Position numbers and translations under genes: made by a program. Source: Candidatus Hydrogenedens sp. (GTDB lineage Bacteria; Hydrogenedentota; Hydrogenedentia; Hydrogenedentales; Hydrogenedentaceae). From it: a stretch of DNA of 10,000 nt. The stretch covers positions 1 through 10,000 of the forward strand of contig JAIWNQ010000212.1 in assembly GCA_020216745.1 (NCBI GenBank). The letters run 5' to 3'. Within the stretch, counting starts at the first letter, position 1. Each line of letters begins with the position of its first letter. Of this stretch, positions 1 to 7,355 are shown piece by piece. The notes under the pieces were generated by a model that did not search any database, was not told the origin of the DNA, and worked only from the letters and a program-made list of their open reading frames with translations.

Positions 1-1691
1 TGTATGTTGCTTCCATTTCAAAATTATTCACTGCCACGGCAATATTTCAGTTATATGAGCACAATAAAGTTGCCATAGATAAAGATATTAATCTTTATTT
101 ATCCCAACTCTCCGTTAATAATCCTTTCGGTTCTCCTATTACAGTCCACCATTTGCTAACACATACTGCAGGATTTGATGACCGATTTTTAGGAATGGGA
201 GCACCTACTCGCAATAAAGTATTACCATTAGGAGAATATTTATCCAGAAGATTACCTCCTATCGTGTTCCCGCCATCATCCGCTATTAGTTACTCTAATC
301 ATGCCTTCGCATTATTAGGGCATCTTGTTGAACAAACCGCAGGGATAAATTTCAACGATTATATCCAAAAAAATATATTCGAACCTCTTGAAATGAATAA
401 TACTCGTTTTGATGGAACCTATCCCGAAACACTAAAACTCCCAACCGCATATATTGAATATTTTGGCAAAACACAAAGAATAGACATGGACTTTGCTCAG
501 ACACCTCCCGCTTCAAGTTTATGTACCACAGCAGAAAATTTTTCACATTTTCTAATTGCTATGCTCAATGATGGGCGATATAACAATATTTCTATCCTAA
601 GCCCCAACACCCTCAAATATATGCAAACCACACAATTTAAACTTCATCCCTTACTTCCTGGTTATGCCTATTGCTGGGAAGAACGGTATATAAATGGAAA
701 ACGAGTATTACAACATTCAGGATTAACATGGGGATTTAGCAGTCATACCGTTATTATCCCAGAAGAAAAATTTGGATTATTCATATCTATAAATAAGGGC
801 GATCATGCCTTCATCTATGATGTTATATTTCCAGTAATAGAGGCATTTACATTGCCGATAAAAAATACACCAGAACTTCGCAAACATCCGATTTATGTTA
901 TCCCTTCATTTTACGAACACATAACAGGTTTTTATCGTCATAACAGGTATTGCCGAAGTGATTACTTTAAGTTAGCCACATTTCTGCCTGGTTTAGTTCC
1001 TGAAATATATGTGAGAGGGAATAGCCAGGAACAAAGTTTAACATTGAAATATTTAGCATTTAATTCCTCCGAGTGGAAAGTAATAGAGTTAGGCGATATG
1101 CTGTGGGGAAGGGAAACGAAATATGGAGCCATTTCAAGTTCACCTCGAATAACATTTATTCCAGGCAGTACCTTAGGGTCATTTCAATTAGTTATAGGCA
1201 ATGATGTATACGAACCCCTCCATTTTTATGAAACGAAATTATTTCAGTATCTCCTATTCTCTTCATGTATAACTGTTTTTATTTTCAACTTATTACAATC
1301 TGTTTTAAACTATTTTCTCTGCCCATGTCTATTTGCTAAAAAAGCCAGCAAAAAGTCTGTAAAACAACATAGAAAATACATTTCATTTATTGGGGCTATT
1401 TTCCTCCTATATTTATTTTCATTTTCAATTTATTTATTCATGTTTTTAAGACTACAAACATTGGGTTATGGAACACCTTTTGGACTTTTTATTTTGCTAC
1501 TCCTAACCTTTCCCCTCTTAATCCTAACTCTTATTGGAACTGTGCGATTTATTTGTTCATTAGAAACAGTCCAGATACAAACATTCTTTGACTTAATGAT
1601 ATTATTAGCATGTTATGGAATGTTATACCTCTTGCATTACTGGAATATTCTTGATTTTCATCTTGCTTATTTAGAAACACTGATATACTAA
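1..1691 (+). CDS. Serine hydrolase, beta-lactamase class C / penicillin-binding-like, with C-terminal membrane domain (5' partial)
   Basis: The frame is open from base 3 to the TAA at 1689-1691 (562 residues), so the N-terminus lies outside the window. All three motifs of the serine beta-lactamase-like fold are visible: S-I-S-K at bases 12-23 (the SxxK nucleophile and general base, followed by LFTATAI), Y-S-N at 291-299 (YxN, followed by ...LLG), and H-S-G at 714-722 (the KTG-equivalent). The catalytic set is therefore intact. Family members include esterases, D-amino-acid peptidases and PBP4-like proteins, so a true beta-lactamase is only one possibility. From about residue 414 of the visible protein come four hydrophobic segments (roughly 414-442, 459-484, 493-518, 528-550), so the protein is probably anchored by its C-terminus with the catalytic domain outside the cytoplasm. 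The in-frame TTG at 153 lies after the SxxK motif and cannot be the true start. The substrate cannot be told from sequence. Confidence 0.9.
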   Translation, partial: YVASISKLFTATAIFQLYEHNKVAIDKDINLYLSQLSVNNPFGSPITVHHLLTHTAGFDDRFLGMGAPTRNKVLPLGEYLSRRLPPIVFPPSSAISYSNHAFALLGHLVEQTAGINFNDYIQKNIFEPLEMNNTRFDGTYPETLKLPTAYIEYFGKTQRIDMDFAQTPPASSLCTTAENFSHFLIAMLNDGRYNNISILSPNTLKYMQTTQFKLHPLLPGYAYCWEERYINGKRVLQHSGLTWGFSSHTVIIPEEKFGLFISINKGDHAFIYDVIFPVIEAFTLPIKNTPELRKHPIYVIPSFYEHITGFYRHNRYCRSDYFKLATFLPGLVPEIYVRGNSQEQSLTLKYLAFNSSEWKVIELGDMLWGRETKYGAISSSPRITFIPGSTLGSFQLVIGNDVYEPLHFYETKLFQYLLFSSCITVFIFNLLQSVLNYFLCPCLFAKKASKKSVKQHRKYISFIGAIFLLYLFSFSIYLFMFLRLQTLGYGTPFGLFILLLLTFPLLILTLIGTVRFICSLETVQIQTFFDLMILLACYGMLYLLHYWNILDFHLAYLETLIY

Positions 1692-1772
1692 ATAATTATG
1701 TTAATGCAAATACATAAGTCTGTTTATGCTTAAAAAATGTCTTACTTCTTTTAAAAACATCATAAAAAATGG

Positions 1773-1778
1773 TATACT
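1773..1778 (+). promoter_or_regulatory. Possible -10 element upstream of the lipoprotein gene
   Basis: TATACT lies 44 nt before the start codon at 1822. The best -35 at 17 bp spacing is only TTTAAA (1750-1755), so this is a weak sigma-70-like call in AT-rich DNA. ATACTT (1774-1779) is mirrored by AAGTAT (1793-1798), 13 bp apart, which could be a regulator half-site pair or chance. Confidence 0.25.
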
Positions 1779-1821
1779 TCTTTACACTAAATAAGTATTT
1801 AGGTATTGAAAGGGAAAAACA

Positions 1822-2343
1822 ATGAAATATTATATCTATATTTGTATCGCTTTACTCGTGATAATGACCTCGTGCCAATCGGGACCTGAAGGTGGGGTTG
1901 TAAATAAGGTGCTTACTGATTTTGGACTAAAGGAGAAACCAGAAGGTTATGTAAGTGAATCAGATAAAGTATTTCAGAGATTAGGTGAGGTTGGCGCTAC
2001 GGAGTTGCAACGGCTTAATACAGAAAACCGACATGGTACAATAAAATTTGAACAAAAAGGGGTCCGAGGTGAGTATTACAAAGAAGTGAAGGTATATCAA
2101 CAGTATTATCCGATTGATGCAAAACCTGTAAGCCATTCGGGTGAAAGTGGTCAATCATACACTGCAACAATTGGATACTCTTATTCCACATACCGCAGTG
2201 CTTCGAAGCCCACACGGGCTGAAGCAGAAGAAGCAGATGCAGATATTCCTACTGGGATAGAAGGTCGTGAAATCTACCGGTACAACTTAGGTCCGGGTGG
2301 TGTTTGGAATGGAGAAAAAGGACAAAAAGTAAAAAACAATTAA
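1822..2343 (+). CDS. Predicted lipoprotein of unknown function
   Basis: This 173-residue protein has a short basic start (MKYY), a hydrophobic core and a lipobox-like I-M-T-S-C ending at Cys18. Signal peptidase II processing and lipid anchoring of the mature chain (155 residues after Cys18) are therefore likely; Met at -3 is a less common lipobox residue. The mature part is polar. It has a Tyr-rich middle with alternating, strand-like hydrophobicity (about residues 73-125), an acidic Glu/Ala/Asp stretch near 132-141 (AEAEEADADI), and a Gly-rich C-terminus (LGPGGVWNG). I do not recognise the family and see no enzyme motif. A purine-rich AAAGGG lies about 8 nt before the ATG. It follows the serine hydrolase gene by 130 nt on the same strand and probably has its own promoter. 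Its stop is 3 nt from the stop of the convergent purU. The lipid anchor is supported by sequence; any role is unknown. Confidence 0.85.
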   Translation: MKYYIYICIALLVIMTSCQSGPEGGVVNKVLTDFGLKEKPEGYVSESDKVFQRLGEVGATELQRLNTENRHGTIKFEQKGVRGEYYKEVKVYQQYYPIDAKPVSHSGESGQSYTATIGYSYSTYRSASKPTRAEAEEADADIPTGIEGREIYRYNLGPGGVWNGEKGQKVKNN

Positions 2344-2346
2344 TCT

Positions 2347-3207
2347 CTATTCAAAAACGATTGTTCTTCGTCGATATACCATAATACGGTCTTCTGCATG
2401 TGCTTTAACTGCCTCAGATAATACCTTTTTCTCAATATCTCTCCCCATAACAATGAGGTCATCAACACTATGTGTATGATTTACATGCACGCACTCTTGA
2501 TAAATGATAGGTCCTTCATCCAGTTCCTCGGTAACATAATGACTTGTCGCACCTATGAGTTTCACACCTCGTTCATAAGCCTGATGATACGGCTTTGCAC
2601 CAGCAAATGCTGGTAAGAAACTGTGATGAACATTGATGATGCGGTTACGGTAAACATTAACAAAATCAGAACTTAATATCTGCATATAACGCGCAAGAAC
2701 AATAAAGTCAATATAATGATGTGCAAATAAGTCTAATGTTTTCTGTTCCGCTTGCATTTTCGTGTTCGGATGCACAGGAATATAAAAAAATGGTACTGAA
2801 AAATTTTCTGCAACAGATTCAAGATCTGGATGATTACTGACGACTAATGCGATATCTGCATTAATCTCCCCATATTTGTGTTTCAGAAATAAATCATATA
2901 GGCAATGGTCATATTTCGAAACCATGATGGCCATCTTCTTTCGTTCATCTCCAAATGAAATAGAAATATCCATCTGATATTGGTCGATTAACTCCTGAAG
3001 CTCCTTTTGGAATTGTGATTTTGTTACTGTCATCTTGGAGCAATCAAAGTGCACACGCATAAAAAATCGATTGTCTATTTCTTCTTTATGTTGCTGGGCA
3101 TGGATAATATTTCCGCCTCGCTCAAAAATAAATCGTGCCACATTATAAACGATACCCGGAACGTCCGGACAATGCAATCGCAAAACGGCAGTCTTACTGT
3201 TTTTCAT
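2347..3207 (-). CDS. purU: Formyltetrahydrofolate deformylase
   Basis: The enzyme hydrolyses 10-formyltetrahydrofolate to formate and tetrahydrofolate in the cytoplasm. It balances one-carbon pools and can supply formate for purine synthesis. The 286-residue product has the usual two-domain layout: an N-terminal ACT domain (about residues 6-85, with the C-P-D-x-P-G-I-V opening typical of PurU) and a formyltransferase-type hydrolase domain (about 90-270). The catalytic Asn-His-Asp set is present: N192 and H194 in the INVHHSFLPAF block, and D230 in EELDEGPII. The Y-H-Q-A and G-A-T-S-H-Y-V-T blocks also match. A TTG one codon upstream (3208-3210) is in frame, but the ATG at 3207 sits 8 nt from an AGGA site and is preferred. 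The gene stands alone, convergent with the lipoprotein gene and divergent from the GH127-like gene. Nothing looks broken. Confidence 0.95.
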   Translation of the reverse strand: MKNSKTAVLRLHCPDVPGIVYNVARFIFERGGNIIHAQQHKEEIDNRFFMRVHFDCSKMTVTKSQFQKELQELIDQYQMDISISFGDERKKMAIMVSKYDHCLYDLFLKHKYGEINADIALVVSNHPDLESVAENFSVPFFYIPVHPNTKMQAEQKTLDLFAHHYIDFIVLARYMQILSSDFVNVYRNRIINVHHSFLPAFAGAKPYHQAYERGVKLIGATSHYVTEELDEGPIIYQECVHVNHTHSVDDLIVMGRDIEKKVLSEAVKAHAEDRIMVYRRRTIVFE

Positions 3208-3215
3208 CAATTCTA

Positions 3216-3219
3216 TCCT
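3216..3219 (-). promoter_or_regulatory. Ribosome binding site that decides the purU start
   Basis: AGGA on the minus strand lies 8 nt from the ATG at 3207 and only 5 nt from the alternative TTG at 3210, which favours the ATG. Confidence 0.5.
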
Positions 3220-3354
3220 ATGTGATAGTTACTCTTTTTTAATTTATCACAGCTCTTTAAAATTATAATTAATTGCTATTCATCATAACGAATTTATATG
3301 TTTCTATTCATTTATGCCCAAATAAAAAGGTATAAATAATAAATTCTGTTTGTC

Positions 3355-3372
3355 GATTGTTATTTTACAATC
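3355..3372. repeat. Short inverted repeat upstream of the GH127-like gene
   Basis: GATTGT and ACAATC form perfect 6-bp arms around a 6-bp AT spacer (TATTTT), about 93 bp before the start codon. No T-run follows, so it is not a terminator. It could be a binding site for a dimeric regulator, or chance. Confidence 0.3.
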
Positions 3373-3452
3373 TTGATGTACTGTCTTTTGTGAAAACAAG
3401 GAAACAAATATGTAAAAATAATAAAACATAACTTGTAGATAACACTGATTAA

Positions 3453-3457
3453 AGGAG
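3453..3457 (+). promoter_or_regulatory. Ribosome binding site of the GH127-like gene
   Basis: AGGAG lies 7 nt before the ATG at 3465, a near-ideal Shine-Dalgarno site that fixes this start. Confidence 0.8.
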
Positions 3458-3464
3458 AAATATT

Positions 3465-5252
3465 ATGTTAGAACGTATTGTATTATTAGTTGGTTTTCTG
3501 TTCTTATTTAATTCCTTTGCCCTTGCAGATAACACTTCCTTTTTCCCTAAGGGAGAATTAGAAAAACGTATTCTATGGGTTCAAGACCGTTTCGATTTTG
3601 TTCACGACCCTGCGTTCACAGACTCATTTATTCTGCAAGATGTCCGACTTGACCCTAACTGCCCACGTCGCTTTCAGGAGTTTAGTGGGGACATATCCGG
3701 CAGATTTTTAGAGGCTATTTCTGTAGAACCACGAGGAGAATATTACAAAATATGGGCAGATCGCATTGCTCATGGCATAATTAAATACCAGAGAGAGGAT
3801 GGACGGTTTGGCTATCCTGAACTCATATTTACTAAGGATAAAGTTGGTAGGGAGCACATGGCGTTACTTTGGGGAAATGGACGTCTCCTTGTCGGGTTAA
3901 TTAGTTATTACCAAACAAAGAACGAGCCAGCAATATTAGATGCATGCAAAAAAATGGGCGATTTCTTTATTAAAATATTTGATGAATGCTCTCAACCGGA
4001 AGTTATTCAGCGATTGGTGAATCAAGGTGCAAATGGCTTTATTTGTTTTACACAATGGAGTGAAGGCTTAGAACTATTAGCCCGTGCTTCCGGTGATATG
4101 AAGTATCGAGAGACTGCAAAGAAAATGGAACCATTACTTCAACCACCTCAAAAACAGCATTCCCACGGCTATATCACTACTTTGCGTGGGGATATGCTTA
4201 TCTGGGAGAAGACCCATGATACAGATATTCTTGCGAGAAATGAAAAACGTTTTGCTCAGTTGGTTGAGGAAGGATGGATACAAACCAATGGTGGTGTTGC
4301 GGAGTATTTTGATAAGACCTATCCGCGGGATGAAGGTTGTTCTGAGGCAGATTTTTTACGCTGGTGCTTACAACTATTCAAGGCAACAGGCAAAGAAACA
4401 TATCTGGAATATGCAGAACGTTGTCTTTTTAATAGCCTGCTTCCTAACCAATTTGAGACAGGCGATTTTGGACATCATACCTTTGATGGTTGGGGTTACA
4501 TATCTGCACCAGGACCCGGTCGTGCATGGTGGTGTTGTACTATGCATGGACTGCGGGCAATGCATGATTTAAAACAATCCGTGATTAGCTGTCCTGAATC
4601 TGGAAAGGTGCAAATAAATTTTTTGCTTAGTGGAGAATACTATACAGACAATCTTGCTATTAAGACGCACCGTATAGGTGGGCAAAATGGAAGTTTTGAC
4701 TATCAAATCAATTGGCTCACCGCCCCTGAGAATGAATGGACACTTATTGTCCGACATCCGACATGGGCAGAAACAATTGATGTGGTAATCAACGACAAAC
4801 CCGAGATGACCAGTTCTAACCCAGGGGTAATACAAATAAAACGCGTCTGGGTTGAAGGGGATAAAGTACTATTAAAAGTCCAGCCTAAAATAAGAATATT
4901 AAACGCCGAACAAAGGGAAATCCTACTTGACCAGTTGTCCAATCAACAAAAGGTCGCTGTTTTCATAGGACCCTGGCTTGTAGGTGTTAATGCAATGGAA
5001 AATCCGATGTTCCACGGCGAACCTTATTCCGATAATATTATTCTTCTACCAAAAACACTTCAAGAACTGAGACAAAAAATTTACTTTGGAGATGAGGTTC
5101 GTTCTCCATTGCAGTCTGGACCACGTTTAACATTGCCCTATCGTCACTCTGGCTTTTCCGAATTATGTCATGTAACTCTAACCCCCATCTCGGAACGGAG
5201 TCGTAATATTGAAGTTACATACTCCTTCTGGTTTATCGCAAAAGTAGAGTAA
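3465..5252 (+). CDS. Exported glycoside hydrolase family 127-like protein (DUF1680; beta-L-arabinofuranosidase-like)
   Basis: This 595-residue protein starts with a signal peptide (hydrophobic residues 5-20, likely cleavage after A-L-A at 19-21). The bulk (about 60-370) looks like the alpha/alpha barrel of GH127-type enzymes. The C-terminal part (about 385-510) carries the usual beta-sandwich blocks: RHPTW (430-434), IKRVWVEGDKV (458-468) and VAVFIGPW (497-504). In characterised beta-L-arabinofuranosidases a zinc held by one Glu and three Cys activates a Cys nucleophile. The equivalents here appear to be E290 and C292 (EGC) and C357-C358 (WWCC), with E280 (AEYF) a candidate acid/base. The pattern ExC...CC supports an active enzyme. 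The residue after CCTM is His where relatives often have Asn, so the substrate may differ. It is transcribed alone; the nearest plus-strand neighbours are distant. The family call is good; the exact sugar is uncertain. Confidence 0.87.
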   Translation: MLERIVLLVGFLFLFNSFALADNTSFFPKGELEKRILWVQDRFDFVHDPAFTDSFILQDVRLDPNCPRRFQEFSGDISGRFLEAISVEPRGEYYKIWADRIAHGIIKYQREDGRFGYPELIFTKDKVGREHMALLWGNGRLLVGLISYYQTKNEPAILDACKKMGDFFIKIFDECSQPEVIQRLVNQGANGFICFTQWSEGLELLARASGDMKYRETAKKMEPLLQPPQKQHSHGYITTLRGDMLIWEKTHDTDILARNEKRFAQLVEEGWIQTNGGVAEYFDKTYPRDEGCSEADFLRWCLQLFKATGKETYLEYAERCLFNSLLPNQFETGDFGHHTFDGWGYISAPGPGRAWWCCTMHGLRAMHDLKQSVISCPESGKVQINFLLSGEYYTDNLAIKTHRIGGQNGSFDYQINWLTAPENEWTLIVRHPTWAETIDVVINDKPEMTSSNPGVIQIKRVWVEGDKVLLKVQPKIRILNAEQREILLDQLSNQQKVAVFIGPWLVGVNAMENPMFHGEPYSDNIILLPKTLQELRQKIYFGDEVRSPLQSGPRLTLPYRHSGFSELCHVTLTPISERSRNIEVTYSFWFIAKVE

Positions 5253-5285
5253 GCATGATTTGGCAGATTGAGTTAGACCCTCTAC

Positions 5286-5306
5286 AAAAAAATTTTATTA
5301 TTAAAA
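5286..5306 (-). terminator. Weak possible terminator in the convergent GH127-like / cysK spacer
   Basis: On the minus strand, downstream of cysK, TTTTA-ATAA-TAAAA is followed by seven T. The stem has only five A-T pairs, so it is a poor intrinsic terminator, but nothing better exists in the 79-bp spacer between the two convergent stop codons (5253-5331). Confidence 0.22.
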
Positions 5307-5331
5307 GATTGGTTATGGACTTGTTTTACTA

Positions 5332-6219
5332 TTACATAAGCGAGGTGCTGAAGTAACGTTCTGCACGGTCAGGAAGAACTGTAGCAATATTACCAGGGAT
5401 TTTCTGTGCCATTATGCGGGCCGCCCAGACATTAGCACCGGAAGAAATCCCGACAAGCAATCCATAATCTCTACCTAAAGCTCGGGTCGTTTCAATAGCA
5501 TCTTCATCTGTAACCTCTACCACCTCATCCACCATCGATACATCTAAAATAGGGGGGATGAAGCCATCACCAATACCTTGTATCTGATGTAGCCCCGGCT
5601 CATGTCCTAACAAGGCAGACACATTTTTTGGTTCTACTGCTACGATACGGACACCAGGTTTATGCTCCTTAAGAAACTTTCCGACGCCTTGCAAAGTGCC
5701 TCCGCTACCCACACCAGCAACAAAACAATCTATGTTTCCATTCATCTGTCGCCATAATTCTTTAGCGGTTTCTTCATAATGTACACGTGGATTATCGGGA
5801 TTCTCAAATTGCTGGGGCACAAAGACATTAGGGTCATTGGCTTGTATTTCTCTAACTTTGTTTACTGCACCAATAATCCCCTCCTCGGCAGGGGTTAAAA
5901 TTAATTCGCCCCCTAAAGCCTTTATTAACTTTTTCCGTTCGGCACTCATATTCTCAGGCATAACGATGCATACGCGATAGCCTTTGAGTCGACCAACTAA
6001 GGTAATGCCTATCCCTGTATTGCCAGAGGTAGGCTCAACAATGGTACACCCCGGTTTTAATCGACCATCACGTTCAGCTCCCTCCAACATAGCCAATGCA
6101 ACACGGTCCTTAATACTACCGCCGGGGTTTAAGAATTCCGCTTTGGCAAACACACGTTCGCCTCGCAATTGAATTAATGGTGTATTTCCAATCAGATTTA
6201 AAATATTATCCGTTAACAT
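5332..6219 (-). CDS. cysK: Cysteine synthase A (O-acetylserine sulfhydrylase)
   Basis: This cytoplasmic PLP enzyme makes cysteine from O-acetylserine and sulfide, the last step of sulfur assimilation. The 295-residue product is normal for the family. Visible motifs: GNTPL (11-15); the PLP lysine K37 in NPGGSIKDR; the substrate-binding loop TSGNTG (64-69); the family block VPQQFENPDNP (134-144); the phosphate-binding GVGSGGT (169-175); QGIGDGF (214-220); GISSGA (257-262); and a near-terminal PDRAERYFST (283-292). All key residues are present. The ATG is 17 nt after the stop of the DapA-like gene on the same strand. The two genes are almost certainly cotranscribed and probably translationally coupled. 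The GGS-K-DR version of the lysine motif also occurs in cystathionine beta-synthase and O-phosphoserine-type relatives, so donor specificity is not certain. The overall similarity is to CysK. No cysE partner is in the window. Confidence 0.94.
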   Translation of the reverse strand: MLTDNILNLIGNTPLIQLRGERVFAKAEFLNPGGSIKDRVALAMLEGAERDGRLKPGCTIVEPTSGNTGIGITLVGRLKGYRVCIVMPENMSAERKKLIKALGGELILTPAEEGIIGAVNKVREIQANDPNVFVPQQFENPDNPRVHYEETAKELWRQMNGNIDCFVAGVGSGGTLQGVGKFLKEHKPGVRIVAVEPKNVSALLGHEPGLHQIQGIGDGFIPPILDVSMVDEVVEVTDEDAIETTRALGRDYGLLVGISSGANVWAARIMAQKIPGNIATVLPDRAERYFSTSLM

Positions 6220-6226
6220 TTTTAAA

Positions 6227-6239
6227 CCTTTCTCCTTTA
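6227..6239 (-). promoter_or_regulatory. cysK ribosome binding site abutting the DapA-like stop codon
   Basis: The lyase stop TAA (6239-6237) runs straight into AGGAG (6236-6232). A second purine run, AAAGG (6231-6227), lies 7 nt from the cysK ATG and has the better spacing. Ribosomes ending the upstream gene would stop on the start signal of cysK, which is the basis for calling coupling. Confidence 0.65.
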
Positions 6240-7217
6240 TTTATAACGAGATAGAACTTCTTCGTATATCTTCTTGAATGCTTCGTATTCTTGTTTTGAA
6301 AGAGGTTGCCGTTGTTCGAAGTATGGATTGTTTTCAAGTACACGGGAATACTCACTTACAGGGAATCCTTTTTCGGTAATATACCTCTTGAAAAATTCTG
6401 TAGCATTAGGACATGTTCTCACAAGTAAATTCACATCTTCCTGCGCCTGCAAGCAGGCTTCCATATCCCCATCATCGTAATATTCGACCATGGCACGGAT
6501 AATCTGTGGGTTAAGACTTGTCCCCTGACCAATACAAGCCCGACAGCCAAGTAATAACCCTGCATAAAATACCGTCTCATTCCCTACAATCAGTGAAAAT
6601 TCTTCATTACGAACAGCACGAGCTAAATTAAAAAGATAAGCACCATCGGAACTTGATACTTTCCCTCCGACAAGCGTATCTAAACACGCCAATTTTTTTA
6701 ATATCTCTGGTGTTAGACAATATTCAGGTCTTGTCCCTGGAGGTTGATAAAACAGTACTGGTATTTGAACAGCATTACATACCGTTTCAAAATACATATA
6801 AATCACATCCGAAATGGTCTCCTTGCCCCTCGGTAATAGAGCTTCAGGAATAGTATGCACAATACCGTCGGCTCCAATGTCCTCTGCGTATCGGCTGAGT
6901 AATATCGCTTCAGAGATGTACTGTTCCTGAAGAGGACGCCGATCATAATTTCGGTCCCAAATACCACTACAACCGATTAAAACCGCTGAATGTCCCTTTA
7001 ATACAGAGCAAGCAAGCTCGGCAAGTTGTTTCACTTCATCGAAGGAAAATGTATACATTTGCCCCATACCCGAACGAATAAAAAAGGCAGATATAGAACC
7101 TTGTTGAATCATGTATTCAAGAAGACGTTTCTCACCATCAAGGTCAATAGAACCGTCCTCACGAAAAATAGTAAATGTCGGTGCAATACTGCCATAGATA
7201 TAATCAGGTACTTGCAT
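6237..7217 (-). CDS. DapA / N-acetylneuraminate lyase family protein (class I aldolase or lyase)
   Basis: This TIM-barrel Schiff-base enzyme acts on pyruvate-type or 2-keto-acid substrates. Family members include dihydrodipicolinate synthase, sialic acid lyase, and 2-keto-3-deoxy-sugar-acid aldolases and dehydratases. The preferred start, the ATG at 7217, gives 326 residues and begins MQVPDYIYGSIAPTFTIF, the usual strand-1 opening. It has AGGAG 8 nt upstream, and an upstream in-frame extension to 7292 looks non-coding. Seen directly: the Schiff-base lysine K186 in GGKVSSSDG and the conserved Tyr Y157 in VLFYQPPGTRP. The GTTGE loop of true dihydrodipicolinate synthases is replaced by SGMGQ near residue 50, so a role in lysine synthesis is unlikely. 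The protein is longer than typical members (about 290-300) by a C-terminal helical tail. It is the first gene of a pair with cysK and lies downstream of the DUF2961 gene on the same strand. The substrate is unknown. Confidence 0.86.
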   Translation of the reverse strand: MQVPDYIYGSIAPTFTIFREDGSIDLDGEKRLLEYMIQQGSISAFFIRSGMGQMYTFSFDEVKQLAELACSVLKGHSAVLIGCSGIWDRNYDRRPLQEQYISEAILLSRYAEDIGADGIVHTIPEALLPRGKETISDVIYMYFETVCNAVQIPVLFYQPPGTRPEYCLTPEILKKLACLDTLVGGKVSSSDGAYLFNLARAVRNEEFSLIVGNETVFYAGLLLGCRACIGQGTSLNPQIIRAMVEYYDDGDMEACLQAQEDVNLLVRTCPNATEFFKRYITEKGFPVSEYSRVLENNPYFEQRQPLSKQEYEAFKKIYEEVLSRYK

Positions 7218-7225
7218 GAAAATAA

Positions 7226-7230
7226 CTCCT
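7226..7230 (-). promoter_or_regulatory. Ribosome binding site that decides the DapA-like start
   Basis: AGGAG on the minus strand lies 8 nt before the ATG at 7217. The longer in-frame start at 7292 has no comparable site and would add 25 residues unlike the family. Confidence 0.7.
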
Positions 7231-7262
7231 AAACAACAGAAAGTATAAAATTTTTTGATGTT

Positions 7263-7292
7263 ATTATCGTATAGTCTACCCCCGTTTTCCAA
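7263..7292 (-). promoter_or_regulatory. Possible promoter of the DapA-like / cysK operon
   Basis: On the minus strand TTGGAA (7292-7287) and GATAAT (7268-7263) are separated by 18 bp, a fair sigma-70-like pair. A 16-bp palindrome lies directly upstream. An alternative -10, TATACT (7247-7242), has no good -35. Confidence 0.35.
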
Positions 7293-7308
7293 ATAGTAAC
7301 CTTACTAT
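7293..7308. repeat. 16-bp palindrome upstream of the DapA-like / cysK operon (candidate operator)
   Basis: ATAGTAA and TTACTAT are perfect 7-bp arms separated by only CC. The 2-nt centre is too short for a good RNA hairpin, so a DNA site for a dimeric regulator fits better. It abuts the candidate -35 element of the operon. Confidence 0.4.
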
Positions 7309-7312
7309 GCTT

Positions 7313-7355
7313 AATAAAGGGAATAGAAAGGTGATTATCAGATATATCCCTTATT
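7313..7355 (-). other. Imperfect stem-loop at the end of the DUF2961 gene
   Basis: On the minus strand AATAAGGGA, which overlaps the stop codon, can pair with TCCCTTTATT downstream through nine base pairs and one bulged T, with a loop of roughly 20 nt. There is no following T-run, so an intrinsic terminator is doubtful. It may be a 3' mRNA structure or chance. Confidence 0.25.

Larger units (their letters stand above)
3208..3464. other. Divergent intergenic region, purU / GH127-like gene
   Basis: This 257-nt AT-rich spacer must hold promoters for both purU and the GH127-like gene. A TATAAT hexamer on the minus strand (3267-3262) is a possible purU -10 but has no good -35 partner. On the plus strand I find no convincing promoter pair. 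The only symmetric element I see is the GATTGT/ACAATC pair at 3355-3372. No small gene or structured RNA was recognised here. Confidence 0.5.

Noticed and set aside
153..155. TTG as the start of the serine hydrolase gene
   Set aside because: The frame is open to base 3 and the SxxK motif (bases 12-23) lies upstream of it, so the gene must begin outside the window.
1706..1721. CATAA-TTATG inverted repeat after the serine hydrolase gene as a terminator
   Set aside because: Only five mostly A-T pairs and no following T-run.
4186..4572. A 128-codon + frame inside the GH127-like gene
   Set aside because: It lies wholly within a gene with matching family motifs, in another frame, with no recognisable domain.
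7218..7292. A 25-residue N-terminal extension of the DapA-like protein
   Set aside because: It lacks a ribosome binding site, overlaps the likely promoter, and the family fold begins at the ATG at 7217.
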